Positions 35,860 to 46,199 of a DNA stretch of 64,000 nt are shown here, piece after piece. The position numbers and the translations under genes were made by a program. The notes beneath the pieces were generated by a model. That model ran no database searches and had not been told where the DNA came from. It was given only the letters and a program-made list of their open reading frames with translations. The stretch's first letter is position 1, and each line of letters opens with the position of its first letter. Origin of the DNA: Silene latifolia (taxonomy: Eukaryota; Streptophyta; Magnoliopsida; Caryophyllales; Caryophyllaceae); the NCBI RefSeq assembly GCF_048544455.1, contig NC_133537.1:18165541-18229540 (forward strand). Reading direction: 5' to 3'.

Positions 35860-37171
35860 TGTTGGGAAATGTGTCCTCAACAATAGTGCGATCACATGAT
35901 TTAAATATCATTATTAAATCTCATGCCAAGAATACGGAAGGGATGATACATTACATATATAGTCAACTGGTCCACACATATCGGTAATGATTGGCTGGCT
36001 AGAGTTTGACATTACTGTCGTGTGACGGTGGTGATCAGTTGATCCCTTGAGGTCACACCTAAAGGACGATTCCCTTAATTGAAAAGGTTAATTAGTTGTA
36101 TACCGATACAGATTAATTAATTCCTTAAAATTGAACAATTCGATTTGTGAGAGAGAGAATATTGATATCTTATTGTAATGGGATTAAATAAGATTATTTT
36201 AGTAATAAAATGCTTTGTTGCTAAAATTATCTATTGTTTGAGAAACAATAAAGATTAGAATGAATGGTTAATTATAATTACAAGAAGTTGTGAATTATAA
36301 CTATATGACCCATTTTATTTATGTGATCAAGTATCACTAGTAAATTTGTTGTATGTAATTTAATTAATTCATGAAATGATATTTATGTGATAAATATGCA
36401 TTAAAATTAATTAATAACATGTAGCATACTACATGTGACATATTGTGTGACAAATGACAAATTGACAAAATAAAATGGTAGTCCATTTTATGTATATGGA
36501 CCGAAAATGGAGGGTGTGTTAGTGGGTTTTGGTTGTTTTATTTTATTTGATAAAATAAACATAATGATGCCTACCTACAACTAGTCTTACACATCTTACA
36601 CACCTATTATTTTTGAGAAGAGTAAAAAAAAAAAAGAAATGATGCCTATTTAGGCTCTTCCAACCGTGACACTCCCTCTTAATTGAGTAGTGTTGGTTCT
36701 TTTCTTTTTCTTACACTACCATTCAATTAACATGCAAAATGTTCATGAATATTCTCTCTTCTCTCTCCTTAATCTTCATAAAAAAGATGAGTATTTGATT
36801 CAAATTGTTCATATGAATTACTAAGATTACTAGAAGTAGTATATGAGTATTAGTAATAGATTTTAAGGTAAACTACATTACAAACATCTAGTACATGTTT
36901 ATTTGTGGGTTTAAGGGATTGTCTTGGGTGCAACTAATTGGAGGGCTTCTAATTTGAAGTCAAGAATGTTCATCCATTAATGGAAAGCTCAAGAACTAAC
37001 AAGAAGGAGATCTTGTTAGTGCCCAATATGACCGAAATTATTATGGTGAGAAAATGATTTCTTCTCTTACCCTTTTAGTTTGCATGCATAAGATCCATCT
37101 TTAATTTTATGACAAATTAATTTTATGACATATATGAGTATGTTAGTATATATAGATCTACTTTTCCTTCA
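35860..37171 (+). repeat. Copia B 3' LTR
   Basis: TGTTGGGAAATGTG to CTTTTCCTTCA, 1,312 bp. Nearly identical to the 5' LTR apart from the foreign block there. Confidence 0.92.
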
Positions 37172-37176
37172 TTCTT

Positions 37177-38070
37177 AAGCTCTCGTTTTGACATGAAAGA
37201 CCTAGGTGAAGCCAATGTTATTCTTGGTATAAAAATTTCTAGGACCAAATGGGGTTTGAGTTTGGATCAGTCACATTATGTTGAGAAAATACTTAAAATA
37301 TTTGACTGTTTTGATTGTGCACCAGTCAAAACCCCATATGATCCTAGTATACACCTGAAAAAGAATGAGGGTGTCAGCGTGAACCAAGAAGAATATGCTA
37401 AGATAATTGGTAGTGTCATGTTTTTAATGAATTATACAAGACCTGACATTGCATATACGGTAAGTTGTCTTAGCAGGTATACACATAGTCCAAATCAGTC
37501 ACACTGGAATGCTTTATATAGACTTCTAAAATACCTTAGGGGAACAATGGATTGGGGTTTGCACTATTCCAATTCACCATGTGTTTTAGAAGGATATTGT
37601 GATGCTAATTGGGTGTCTGATAATGATGAGATTCATTCTACTAGTGGATATGTGTTTACTTTGGCTAGTGGTGCTATCTCTTGGAAATCTTCTAAACAGA
37701 GTTGTATTACAAAATCAACAATGGAATCTGAGTTTATTGCTTTAGAATTGGCAGGTCAGGAAGCCGAGTGGCTAAGGAACCTGTTAGCAGACATTCCATT
37801 GTGGGGGAGACCGACTCCATCAGTTTCAATGCATTGCGATTCTCAAGCGACCATTGGTGTGGGGGCAATCAAGCTTACAACGGAAAGAGGAGGCATATAC
37901 GCTTGAGACATGCTATAGTGAGGAATATGATCAGAAATAATGTGATATCACTGGATTATGTAAAATCGGAGAGGAATATTGCGGATCCTCTCACGAAAGG
38001 CCTCTGCAGAAAATTAGTACTGGAGTCAGCACAAGGAATGAGTTTAAAGCCTATTGGGAGTGAATCGTGA
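37177..38070 (+). pseudogene. Copia A reverse transcriptase end and RNase H (fossil)
   Basis: Begins at [15 protein letters not shown], the segment that follows the YVDD region in copia RTs. It continues with [10 protein letters not shown]-type and GYCDANW motifs, [16 protein letters not shown], and the RNase H MESEFIAL and HCDSQATIG segments. It closes with RNIADPLTKGL. It is separated from the first part of the RT by copia B and treated as a fossil. Confidence 0.9.
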
Positions 38071-38559
38071 TGGGGCTCCCCCACTTGGGTTTACCAAGTT
38101 CAATGGGTCAAACGAAGTCATGAGGATCTCATGTTGTAATACTACCACCATTTCTATTTTAATAAAAGTGATGTAGTATTCTTTTATATTGTGTTATTTC
38201 TGTCAAGTGAGGAAGGTTGAGCTAAGCTCTTAATAAGTCCATAGTCCTACCCCCTATGAGGTCTTTAGGCTTTTAAGACCTCTAGAGCGTTCACGAGAAC
38301 CCAGGCATGTGAGGGGCACCTTTTATGACATTTCGCGAGGACGAACACAGATTTGAATGCAGGTTTGTGCGCAGTTATCCGTTACAAACCACCGTGGAGA
38401 GTCCAATGCCGAGAGCAACTCGATACGGCCGTCAGAAAGGTGTAATTGTATGCACAGGGTGACAATTCAATTCCTCAGGAACATTGTCATCTTAAGACTT
38501 ACGTTCCGTTGCCCTAATCAGCTATTTCTCTTCTTCTTCTTTTGAATCATGTGGGGGAT
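38071..38559 (+). other. Copia A 3' untranslated region and polypurine tract
   Basis: No gene here. The last 11 bases (38549-38559, ATGTGGGGGAT) are the polypurine tract before the 3' LTR. Confidence 0.7.
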
Positions 38560-38956
38560 TGTTGGAAATATTGCTTAGTTTTGCTTCAAAAGAATCCCAC
38601 ATTGATAAAATATGTTGGAGTATTATAGTTTATAAGTGATCTTTTGTATTGGACTACTAGATATGTAGTGGTAAAGGGCCCGTAAAGCCACACGCGCGCG
38701 CACGCCACGCCGGGCCGGGCTCTGGTAGAGCACCTGCGGTGCGTGCCGTAGGCCGTTTTTGGAAGTACTCAGTCTTTTAGAGAACTGTTGCGTTTAGGCT
38801 CGGAAGTCGTGTAACCTGGGGGTTGGTTGCCAAGAGGCCGTGTGTATCGAGCGGGGCAAATTCAACTTTAAGGCAGTAATTCTTATCACGCCACGACTTC
38901 TATCGGTTCTGTAAGTTTTACCGTTCATTGTTTTCGTAATAGTGATATCGCCTACA
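38560..38956 (+). repeat. Copia A 3' LTR
   Basis: TGTTGGAAATATT to GATATCGCCTACA. It is collinear with the 5' LTR but only 397 bp long. It lies about 330 bp upstream of the ankyrin gene start, so it may influence that gene. Confidence 0.88.
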
Positions 38957-39287
38957 GTAAATTCCTGATAAGTGATCACCATTAAAAATTGCCTCGAAAA
39001 TTCATCAGTCAACTTCTATGTTAATGAGTCATCATCATCATACCATAAAAAAACTGAAACGATGATTAAAATAAAATTAGTAAAGTCTAAATGATGACCT
39101 TGTACGAGGTTCAAACTTCAAAGTAGAGACGTTGACGGTTTCACATTGTATTTAGCCATTGTGTTCCATGCCTTGCTATTAGACTGCCTATTCATTTTTG
39201 TTGTTCTTTCATCTATACCTTTGTATTTTCTCTTGAAATTTCAGAAAATAAATAAATTGAAAGGGTGATCAATTCATTTCTGCAACT
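38957..39287 (+). promoter_or_regulatory. Upstream region of the ankyrin gene
   Basis: The only host DNA between the copia A 3' LTR and the start codon is 331 bp. It must hold the 5' untranslated region and, unless the LTR contributes, the core promoter. The stretch before the ATG (AATAAATAAATTGAAAGGGTG) looks like leader. I see no decisive TATA box. Confidence 0.4.
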
Positions 39288-40699
39288 ATGGATAGATTAT
39301 ACCAAACTGCAGAACTAGGAGATATAGACGGATTCCGGCAACTGCTAGCTGACCACCCTCTTATCTTACACCATATTCCAACACGTCCCGAAAATCCCTT
39401 GCATCTTTGTTGTGCTGCAGGTCACCTGGACTTCACAAAGGCGATACTCGAGTTAAAGCCAGTGTTTGCAGGAGAGTTGAATTCAGATGGATATACTCCA
39501 CTGCACTTAGCATCTGCAAATGGGCATGTACAGATACTCAAGGAAATGATTCAAGTTGACTCAAAAATTTGTCGAATTAGAGGAAGAGATGGGAAAACAG
39601 CTCTGCATTTTGCAGCGATGCGAGGAAAGACTGAGGTCATCTCTGAAATGCTGGCAAGTTGTGAAGGATGTTTGGAGGATGTGACTGTACAGAAAGAGAC
39701 AGCTTTGCATATCGCTGTTAAGTATTGTCAGTTTGCCAGCTTGATCGTTATGCTGGATTGGATTAGAAAAACAAACAAGGATGAGATTTTGAATATGAAG
39801 GATGAACATGGGAATAGTGTCTTGCATCTTGCTGTTTGGAAGAAACACAGACAGGCATGTATTAATTACTTTTGAATATGAAGGATGAACATGGGAATAG
39901 TATTTTTGATTTAGTACTATTCTCGGTTCAATCGTCAATAGTAACAAAAACATGACTGCAGGTTTTGGAATGGCTTGTAGGAAACAGCCCAGGTAATCTG
40001 GAGGTAAATGCCATCAACAATAGCGGATTGACTGCGTTAGATCTGCTGTTAATTTTTCCAAGTGAAGCCGGTGACCGAGAAATTCAGGACATGCTCCACA
40101 GCTCAGGAGCATTAAAAGCTCGAGATGTTACTGTCCATGTTACAGCGGATGCCTCACCTTCAAGGCCTTCTCTTCATCCTTCCTATAACAATCAGTCAAG
40201 TAACCTCATCGAATTCTTCAGATATCATAAAGGAAGAGACTCTCCAAGTGATGTCCGGGGTATCCTTTTAGTCATAGCCATCTTAGTGGCTACAGCAACA
40301 TATCAAGTCGGGATTAATCCTCCAGGTGGAACATGGCAGGATGATCGAGGACATGTAGCCGGTACTTCCATTATCGGGACTCACAATTCCGTGGTATATG
40401 CTATCCTCATCTCATTCAATTCTATCGGATTCTTCGTCTCACTTTACGTGATTGGCACGTTAACAAGCAAGTTTCCATTACAGCCAGAGCTTATGATATG
40501 CATAACAGCATTGTACTTGACGTACAACATGGCAGTAACTACTACTTGTCCAAAAAACAGCAGAGTCTTCACAATTATATTAACATCCGTCTTGCCAACC
40601 GCAGTGCCTGTTATTGGGAACTTGCTACGAAAACACAAGGTTGGTACTGAACGTTGTGTCAGAGTTTGTACTTTCTTGAATACACCTGGAGTGCTCTAA
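39288..40699 (+). CDS. Ankyrin-repeat membrane protein with PGG domain (BDA1/ACD6-like), two exons
   Basis: Exon 1 is 39288-39854 and exon 2 is 39962-40699, giving 434 residues. The N-terminal half has about five ankyrin repeats (GHLDFTKAILE, DGYTPLHLASANGHVQIL, DGKTALHFAAMRGKTEVI, KETALHIAVKY, HGNSVLHLAVWKKHRQ). The C-terminal half starts a PGG domain at RGILLVIAILVATATYQVGI, then NPPGG, followed by three further hydrophobic segments. This matches the plant BDA1/ACD6-type family, which is membrane-bound and linked to immunity and cell death; the role of this copy is inferred. The intron (39855-39961) starts GC and ends AG; no GT donor keeps the frame into VLEWLVGN. Length and domain order are normal for the family and no stop breaks it, so it looks functional. 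The start is the first ATG and gives the usual MDRLYQTAELGD opening. Confidence 0.9.
39855..39961 (+). other. GC-AG intron containing a copy of exon sequence
   Basis: The boundaries are CAG|GCATGT and TGCAG|GTTTTG. Bases 39870-39901 of the intron repeat exactly the exon segment 39787-39818 (32 bp, TTTTGAATATGAAGG onward). Confidence 0.78.
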
Positions 40700-40740
40700 A
40701 CAGGAAGAAGCTAGCAAGAGGATATGCTGAACTGTTTCAT

Positions 40741-40746
40741 AATAAA
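40741..40746 (+). terminator. Candidate poly(A) signal of the ankyrin gene
   Basis: AATAAA lies 42 bp after the stop codon and is followed by T/G-rich sequence. Confidence 0.5.
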
Positions 40747-41162
40747 TGTGGCTGTATATGGTGTTAGTTGTTTATTTATGCCTTTTCCTTTCCCCAAGCG
40801 TCTGTGGCTTAGTCTACGGTTACAGACGTTATATCATCAGAGCAGTGTCATTGTTGAGTGGTTTGATTCTCGTTTTGATGCTTGCTCTTTTGAAATTCCT
40901 TCTGTGATCACTGGCATACTACATTCGGACTACTGCGTTAGAATATTCTATAACTTGCATGTCATGCCTATCCTGGTACTCTGGTAGTGGTGAAATGCCT
41001 AAGTGGCTCACGTCTACTCCCTTGATCAGTAGACATCAGAACCGATAAACTTGACAGAATTCTACTGATCTGATTGACCAGAATAACATAGACTGTCACT
41101 GCCAATTGTACTGGAACTCAAAACAGAATAATTACAGACGAATGCTAAATCGTTTTGATCAA
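40747..41162. other. Spacer between ankyrin gene and kinase pseudogene
   Basis: Holds the ankyrin 3' flank and, on the other strand, the 3' flank of the kinase pseudogene. I recognise nothing else. Confidence 0.5.
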
Positions 41163-41811
41163 CTATCGAAAAGCTGCCTCAATATGGTATAATAACATCT
41201 CATCCCATATCATTTTCCTGATCTTCTCGACTCCAATGTCGGCGTCCATGTCAACCACACATGGATATGGAGTCGGTTGGCTTGTAAGGGAATAATACAT
41301 ACTTCGCATATAGGGGTGTTGCAATGCCTCTGCCTCCGTTATCCTTTTACTTGGATCAAACTGCAACATTTTGTTTAGCAAGTCCAACCCCTCTCGATCG
41401 GCATACGTACGGGAATAACGACTCGAAGGTGATCCCTGGTGTATAAGGCCATGATTTGAGTAGATTTAGTGCCTCCCAACTAGTTAAGAACCCCAGATTT
41501 GAGTTATTTTGTGTTCCCAAAATACGGATGATTTTGATCAGCTGATCCACCTGGTTTTTTCCCGGGAAGAGGGGATTTCCGCCAAGCAGTTCAGCGAATA
41601 TGCAACCTACGGACCAGACATCTATGGAGGGTCCGTAGGTGTGACATTGGAGGAGGAGTTCCGGTGCCCTGTACCATCTTGTCACGACGTCCGTTGCTGG
41701 CTGAGATTGGGGTGAACCTTTGGTGGCTGTTGCTAGTCCAAAATCACATATCTACGGGTCATAATTAGCGTTCACTAGGAGATTCCCCGGCTTCAAATCC
41801 CGGTGAATGAT
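41163..41811 (-). pseudogene. MAP kinase pseudogene, C-terminal half
   Basis: Read from 41811 downward it starts inside the catalytic loop (IIHRDLKPGNLLVNANYD), then ICDFGLA, TRWYRAPELLL, IDVWSVGCIFAELLGGNPLFPGK, LLNKMLQFDPSKRITEAEAL and HPYM. This is a plant MAP kinase C-lobe, nearest to the TEY class by its LLNKML and IRKMIWDE ends. It is dead: TAG at 41752-41754 replaces the residue before ICDFG, and there is a frameshift near 41400. The activation loop reads ATDVVTRWY and lacks the TEY/TDY tyrosine. No intron is visible where plant MAPK genes usually have two, so it may be a processed copy. The N-lobe is missing because the Athila element starts at 41812. Confidence 0.88.
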
Positions 41812-43200
41812 TGATGAGCTCCTATTTTTACATTTGGTTGGCATTATTTGGAGCTCATTTGGTAACATTTGGTAACGGTTTTTGACACTTTTAACGTTAT
41901 TTGACCAATTCCGAGTGCTTTATCATTTAGCATGGTTTTCTAGTGAAGAATGAGGTGCCAAGAGACCAAGAGAAGCATCAAAGGAAGGGTGAAGAACAAG
42001 CATGGAAGAAATATCATGAGAAAGCCTTCCAAGGATCAAGCAAGCAACGATTGAAAAGCGCACTCCAGGCTAGTTCTCGCACAGTGCGAGTTTCCAGACT
42101 CCAAAACTCGCACGGTGTGAGTTTTCTGAGTTTGTTCCGTTTTGTGTTACGGGCTTTTCCTATGTTAATCCCATGGTTATTAGGTTTTGTTAGACTATAT
42201 ATGGGATGTTTTCCTCTAGGTTAAGACATCTTATGCTCATTTTAATTAATCTAGTTGGAATTTTGGGAATTATTCACCTTTTTTATTGGGTTTATATCTA
42301 TTATGGAAAACTAATCTCCTCATCTTAATCCGGCTCAAAGTTGTAATCTTTGGTTGTAAGACTACTTAATCTTTCCTTAATTTTCATTATCATTGTTAAT
42401 CCTTTGTGTTTATTGTTTGATATTTGGAAACCTTGTTTACATTGAGTAATTAAGTGTGATTTCCTTGTTGCTTAATTAATCAAGTTCCTTAATTTATTGT
42501 TGTTGGGATTATTTAGTATGATTTCCTTGTAATCTCATCTTTGCAACACCTTGTTATTTTGCTAATGAATGTGATTTCTTCTTGGCTTAATTAGCAAGTA
42601 AAGGATTAACTTGTAATTAGGCATTAATCGTGATTTCATTGTGTCTAATTACCCTTATTGAATCTCTAGTGCTCTTATCTTCTTATTAATTTGACCAATG
42701 TATGTGATTTCTACTTGCTAGGATTGATAAGTTGGGTTATTTGATTAAGTGTGATTTTCTTGTCATTTGGCCATCATTAAGGAGATTTAGAAGATTAATC
42801 TTCACAATAGGGTGATAATATATAATTAAAGGATTTATTTTGTGGCTTTACTAACTAAAGTGTCTCACTTTATTGAGTCGGATTAAGTTTTCCTTAAATT
42901 TGATAAATTTCCATCTTAAAATTTGATTGCATGATTACTTGTTGCTCACTCTTATTTGAATTTCATTTTGTTGTCTTTAAAAACCAAACCAAAAAACCCC
43001 TCTCTTTACATATTTGTTGTTAATTTGTCACAATTGTTCTAGTTGCTCTTTTAAATTCACCATTGCAAAAACCCCCTTCTCTTGGGTTCGATCCATTTGC
43101 TTGCTACTTTACTAGTTTAGAATTAGTATTAATTAGTACGTATTGTGGTATATAAATTGTTAATTTGGCCGTCTTAAATAGCGACGTTTTAGGCGTGTCA
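41812..43200 (+). repeat. Athila 5' LTR
   Basis: TGATGAGCTCCTATTTTTAC to GGCGTGTCA, 1,389 bp. Carries one paired-palindrome cassette (42076-42121) and a series of AAGTGTGATTTCCTTGT-type repeats between about 42450 and 42780. Confidence 0.92.
42076..42121. promoter_or_regulatory. Paired-palindrome cassette 1 (5' LTR)
   Basis: Two 15-bp palindromes (CTCGCACAGTGCGAG and CTCGCACGGTGTGAG) are separated by 16 bp, with centres 31 bp apart. The same module recurs at 45937, 56629 and 60125. Function unknown. Confidence 0.85.
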
Positions 43201-43205
43201 AATTT

Positions 43206-43223
43206 TGGCGCCGTTGCCGGGGA
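43206..43223 (+). other. Athila primer-binding site
   Basis: TGGCGCCGTTGCCGGGGA, the tRNA-Asp-type site diagnostic of Athila and Tat lineages. It lies five bases after the LTR. Confidence 0.93.
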
Positions 43224-43362
43224 AGGTAACGGTTTTGCTAGTGTTTTTGTTTGTGTATTTAGAATAGTTGTGTTAGCAATTTTTCATTTCACAATTGTTA
43301 TTTTCTTGTTCATTACTTGTGTGAACCTTTTTGATTGTGTGCTCTTGTATCGAATTGTTTAT

Positions 43363-44900
43363 GGCCAATACTAGGAACTCAAGTGAGCCACTTTTTCCAT
43401 TCAACCCGGAAATTCAAAGATCACTTGCTTGGATAGGAGGAGGTATTAGAAGAGAGAATCCAGTTATTCAAGAGATTAACCCCGTGACTCAACAAGACAA
43501 AGAGGAAGATAACATCATTTCTTTTGAAACCAAGCCACAACCCATAAGAATCATCATGGGTGATGCCGAGAATCCACCACACAATGATGCACAAAGGGAG
43601 GATCCACCAAGGCCAGGACCATCAAAGAACTCACCACACCGGACCTTACACAAGTCCCCTTGTGTATCTCCTTTCCGGCCTTAGCGGAAAATGCCATCTT
43701 TGAACTCAAGTCCGGGCTCATCCACCAATTGCCCCAATTCCATGGACTTAGTACGGATGACCCTAATAAGCATCTAAACAAATTCCATGTAGTTTGCTCA
43801 AGCATGAAGCCTAATGGGGTTACCGATGAGCAACTTCAACTAAGAGCCTTCCCTTTTTCACTCAAGGACGCGGCAAACGATTGGCTTCACTATCTCTCTA
43901 CCGGGAGCATCACTACTTGGACTCAAATGAAGAGGGCCTTCCTAGAGAAGTATTTTCCCGCTAGTCTCTCCTCTCAATTGAAGAAAGAAATAAGTAATGT
44001 TGAACAAATGGATGGAGAGAACTTGTATGAGTATTGGGAGAGGTTCAAACAACTTCTTGCTAGTTGTCCATACCATGGGTATACCGACCACGACCTACTC
44101 TTGAACTTTTGTGGTGGTCTCCTTGAGGATGACGCTAGGATGATTAAAGCCGCTACACAAGGAGGGATTGAATACATGTCGGTCCAAGAGGCAAATGAGT
44201 TGATTGAAAGATTGGTAGGAAGTTCTAGGAATTTCGGAAGGAGAATTAGGAAGGCAAGTGTGGCATCTTCTTCAAGGCAAAGCTCCAACCATATAGACGA
44301 AAAAGTTGATTTTCTTACCAATTTGGTTAAAGAACTTACAAAAGGGAATGGGACTACATCTCATGTGAAATTTTGTGGTCTTTGTAATGATCCAACTCAT
44401 CCCACCGATGGGTGTCCATCTTTGCAAACGGAGGAGGCAATTGAAGCGGTGAAAGCTCTTGGGTTTAGGAAGTTTGACCCTTATTCCAACACTTACAATG
44501 AAGGGTGGAAATCCCATCCAAATATGGGTTAGAGTGGAAATCAAAATCAAAAGGGATCCCCAAACTCCTCATTTCAAAAGTCAAATCAAAATCAAAATCA
44601 ATCACAAAATTCCTTGGAAGAGATGATGAAGACACTTGCTATGAATCAAGTGGCAATGCAAAAAGAAAGCCAAGCCTTGCTAAACAATACCAAGGAAATC
44701 CAAACCGCAGTGCTTCAATAAAATCGGCTCACCAACTCTAGGATTGGTAACCTTGAGACCCAAGTTGGTCAAATTCTCAACACACTCACTTCACAACCCA
44801 CTCAAGGAGGGAGCCTCCCTTCTCACACAATTCCTCCACCCACCAAAGAACAAGCAAAAGCGGTCTCTTTGAGGAATGGTAGAGATTGGTAGAGGCACCC
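43363..44900 (+). pseudogene. Athila gag region (fossil)
   Basis: The capsid-like part contains FELKSGLIHQLPQFHG, RAFPFSLKDAANDWL, LEKYFPASL and LYEYWERFKQLLASCP, standard for the plant retrotransposon gag family. A zinc knuckle CGLCNDPTHPTDGC (CX2CX4HX4C) follows near 44380. The frame is interrupted. Confidence 0.88.
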
Positions 44901-45339
44901 AAGGCTCCTAAGAAATCAAGGCCACTTCCTATTGTTCATGAAGTGGAGGATGTAGTTGATGATGAAATTGAAGTGGTAGTGGAACATGGGGAAGCATCTT
45001 CACCCGAACAAGTGAGGATCAATGAACCACTTCCGGAATACGAGCCACAAGCTCCATTTCCAAGTGCTTTGAATGACACAAGGATAATTGACAAGAAGAC
45101 TTCAAGCCTTTACGATATCTTTCGTAAAGTAGAGGTAAACATTCCACTTCTTGATCTTCTTAGTAGTGTGCCCAAGCATGCAAAGTTTTTGAAAGAGTTG
45201 TGCACTACTAAGAGGACCAACAAGGCAAAAAGCATGAAAAATGTAAGGTTTAGTGAACATGTGTCGGCAATGTTTCAAAAACATTTGCCACAAAAATGTG
45301 GTGATCCGGGCATGTTCACCATCCCTTGCAAAATTGGTG

Positions 45340-45724
45340 ACTTGGATTGTCAAAATCTATGCTTGATTTAGGTGCATCTATTAATGTCTTGCCCGCTTAC
45401 CTTTACGAGTCTCTCAAATTGGGGCCTTTAAAACCGACTCGTACGGTCATTTCTTTGGCCGATAGGTCCAACATCTACCCTAAGGGAATTTTTGAAGATG
45501 TCTTGGTGAAGGTGGGGGATATGATTTTCCCCGCCGAGTTTTATGTAATTGAGATGGAACCCGAGAAAGGCTCAACTCCCATTTTGTTGGGAAGGCCTTT
45601 CATAAGAACTTCCAACACCAAGATTGATGTATCTAGTGGGTGCCTTACAATGGAGTTTGAAGGGCAAACGATTGAGTATAGCATATATGAGGCAATGAAA
45701 TACCCAACCGAGACCTCTTCTTAG
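45340..45724 (+). pseudogene. Athila aspartic protease region (fossil)
   Basis: The active-site region LDLGASINVLP (equivalent of DTG/DSG-A-S), then LADRSNIYPKGI and a terminal ILLGRPFIRTS flap. Typical of plant gypsy proteases. Confidence 0.85.
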
Positions 45725-45936
45725 TGTTTTCTTGAAGTTTTTGAACCAATTGTTCAAACCATGTATGAATTGTGTAAAATTGACACTTTGGATGTTGCTT
45801 TAACTAATGGAATGGTTAGAGAGTATATGGGGTATGTTTTGTCTTATAATTTGCAGGAAACTATCCAGGAATTAGAGGAAAATCCGCCAATGGAAGAGTG
45901 GAAAGAGAAGGAAGCAATCCGGCGGGCAGAGGGGAA

Positions 45937-45982
45937 TTCGCACCGTGCGAAAAAACAGAGCCCAGAACTCGCACGGTGCGAG
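45937..45982. promoter_or_regulatory. Paired-palindrome cassette 2 (between protease and RT)
   Basis: TTCGCACCGTGCGAA (45937-45951) and CTCGCACGGTGCGAG (45968-45982), spacer 16 bp, centres 31 bp apart. It lies inside the linker of the polyprotein frame, upstream of the RT. Confidence 0.9.
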
Positions 45983-46199
45983 TTGTCCCATGTCCATGAT
46001 TTTTGCTTCCTTTCTTCCAATTTGTTAGAAGAGCTACCAAAGGAGAAACCCGTTCCTTCTATTGTCAAGGCTCCTATTGTTGAAATGAAGCCCCTACCAA
46101 GCCACTTGAAGTATGCTTTTCTAGGAGATGAAGAAACTTTACCGGTAATTATTTCAAGCAAGCTTTCAAGGGAGCAAGAAGAGGCTCTTATCCGAGTTC

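Larger units (their letters stand above)
26938..37171 (+). mobile_element. Copia B: copia-type element nested in copia A, non-coding interior
   Basis: LTRs begin TGTTGGGAAATGTGT and end CTTTTCCTTCA (26938-28857 and 35860-37171). The perfect 5-bp flank TTCTT lies at 26933-26937 and 37172-37176. A primer-binding-like GGTATCGAGAGCC follows the 5' LTR, and the purine tract AAGTGGGAGAT precedes the 3' LTR. The 7-kb interior lacks any long frame. Only traces remain, such as a copia-like GRAAREAVFL-type stretch near 32690. The LTRs differ at roughly nine places by eye in about 1.27 kb (near 0.7%). At 1.3e-8 substitutions per site per year that is some 0.3 million years. An intact-looking, young, non-coding element implies movement by enzymes from another copy. 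Confidence 0.9.
23116..38956 (+). mobile_element. Copia A: Ty1/copia retrotransposon, broken and split by copia B
   Basis: LTRs (TGTTGG to CCTACA) lie at 23116-23806 and 38560-38956, the latter shorter. The flanks are GTAGA and GTAAA, a 5-bp duplication with one mismatch. Between them lie gag, protease, integrase, RT and RNase H in copia order, with a purine tract ATGTGGGGGAT before the 3' LTR. The RT is interrupted by copia B (26938-37171), flanked by TTCTT on both sides. The coding part carries several breaks besides that insertion, so this is a fossil. No standard primer-binding site is recognisable after the 5' LTR. Confidence 0.92.

Noticed and set aside
41356-41685. Working MAP kinase gene
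   Set aside because: It lacks the N-lobe and the activation-loop tyrosine, and carries a stop and a frameshift.
41943-42224. 93-codon frame, repeated at 59992-60273
   Set aside because: It lies within the two Athila LTRs and includes the palindrome cassette; no sign of a protein.
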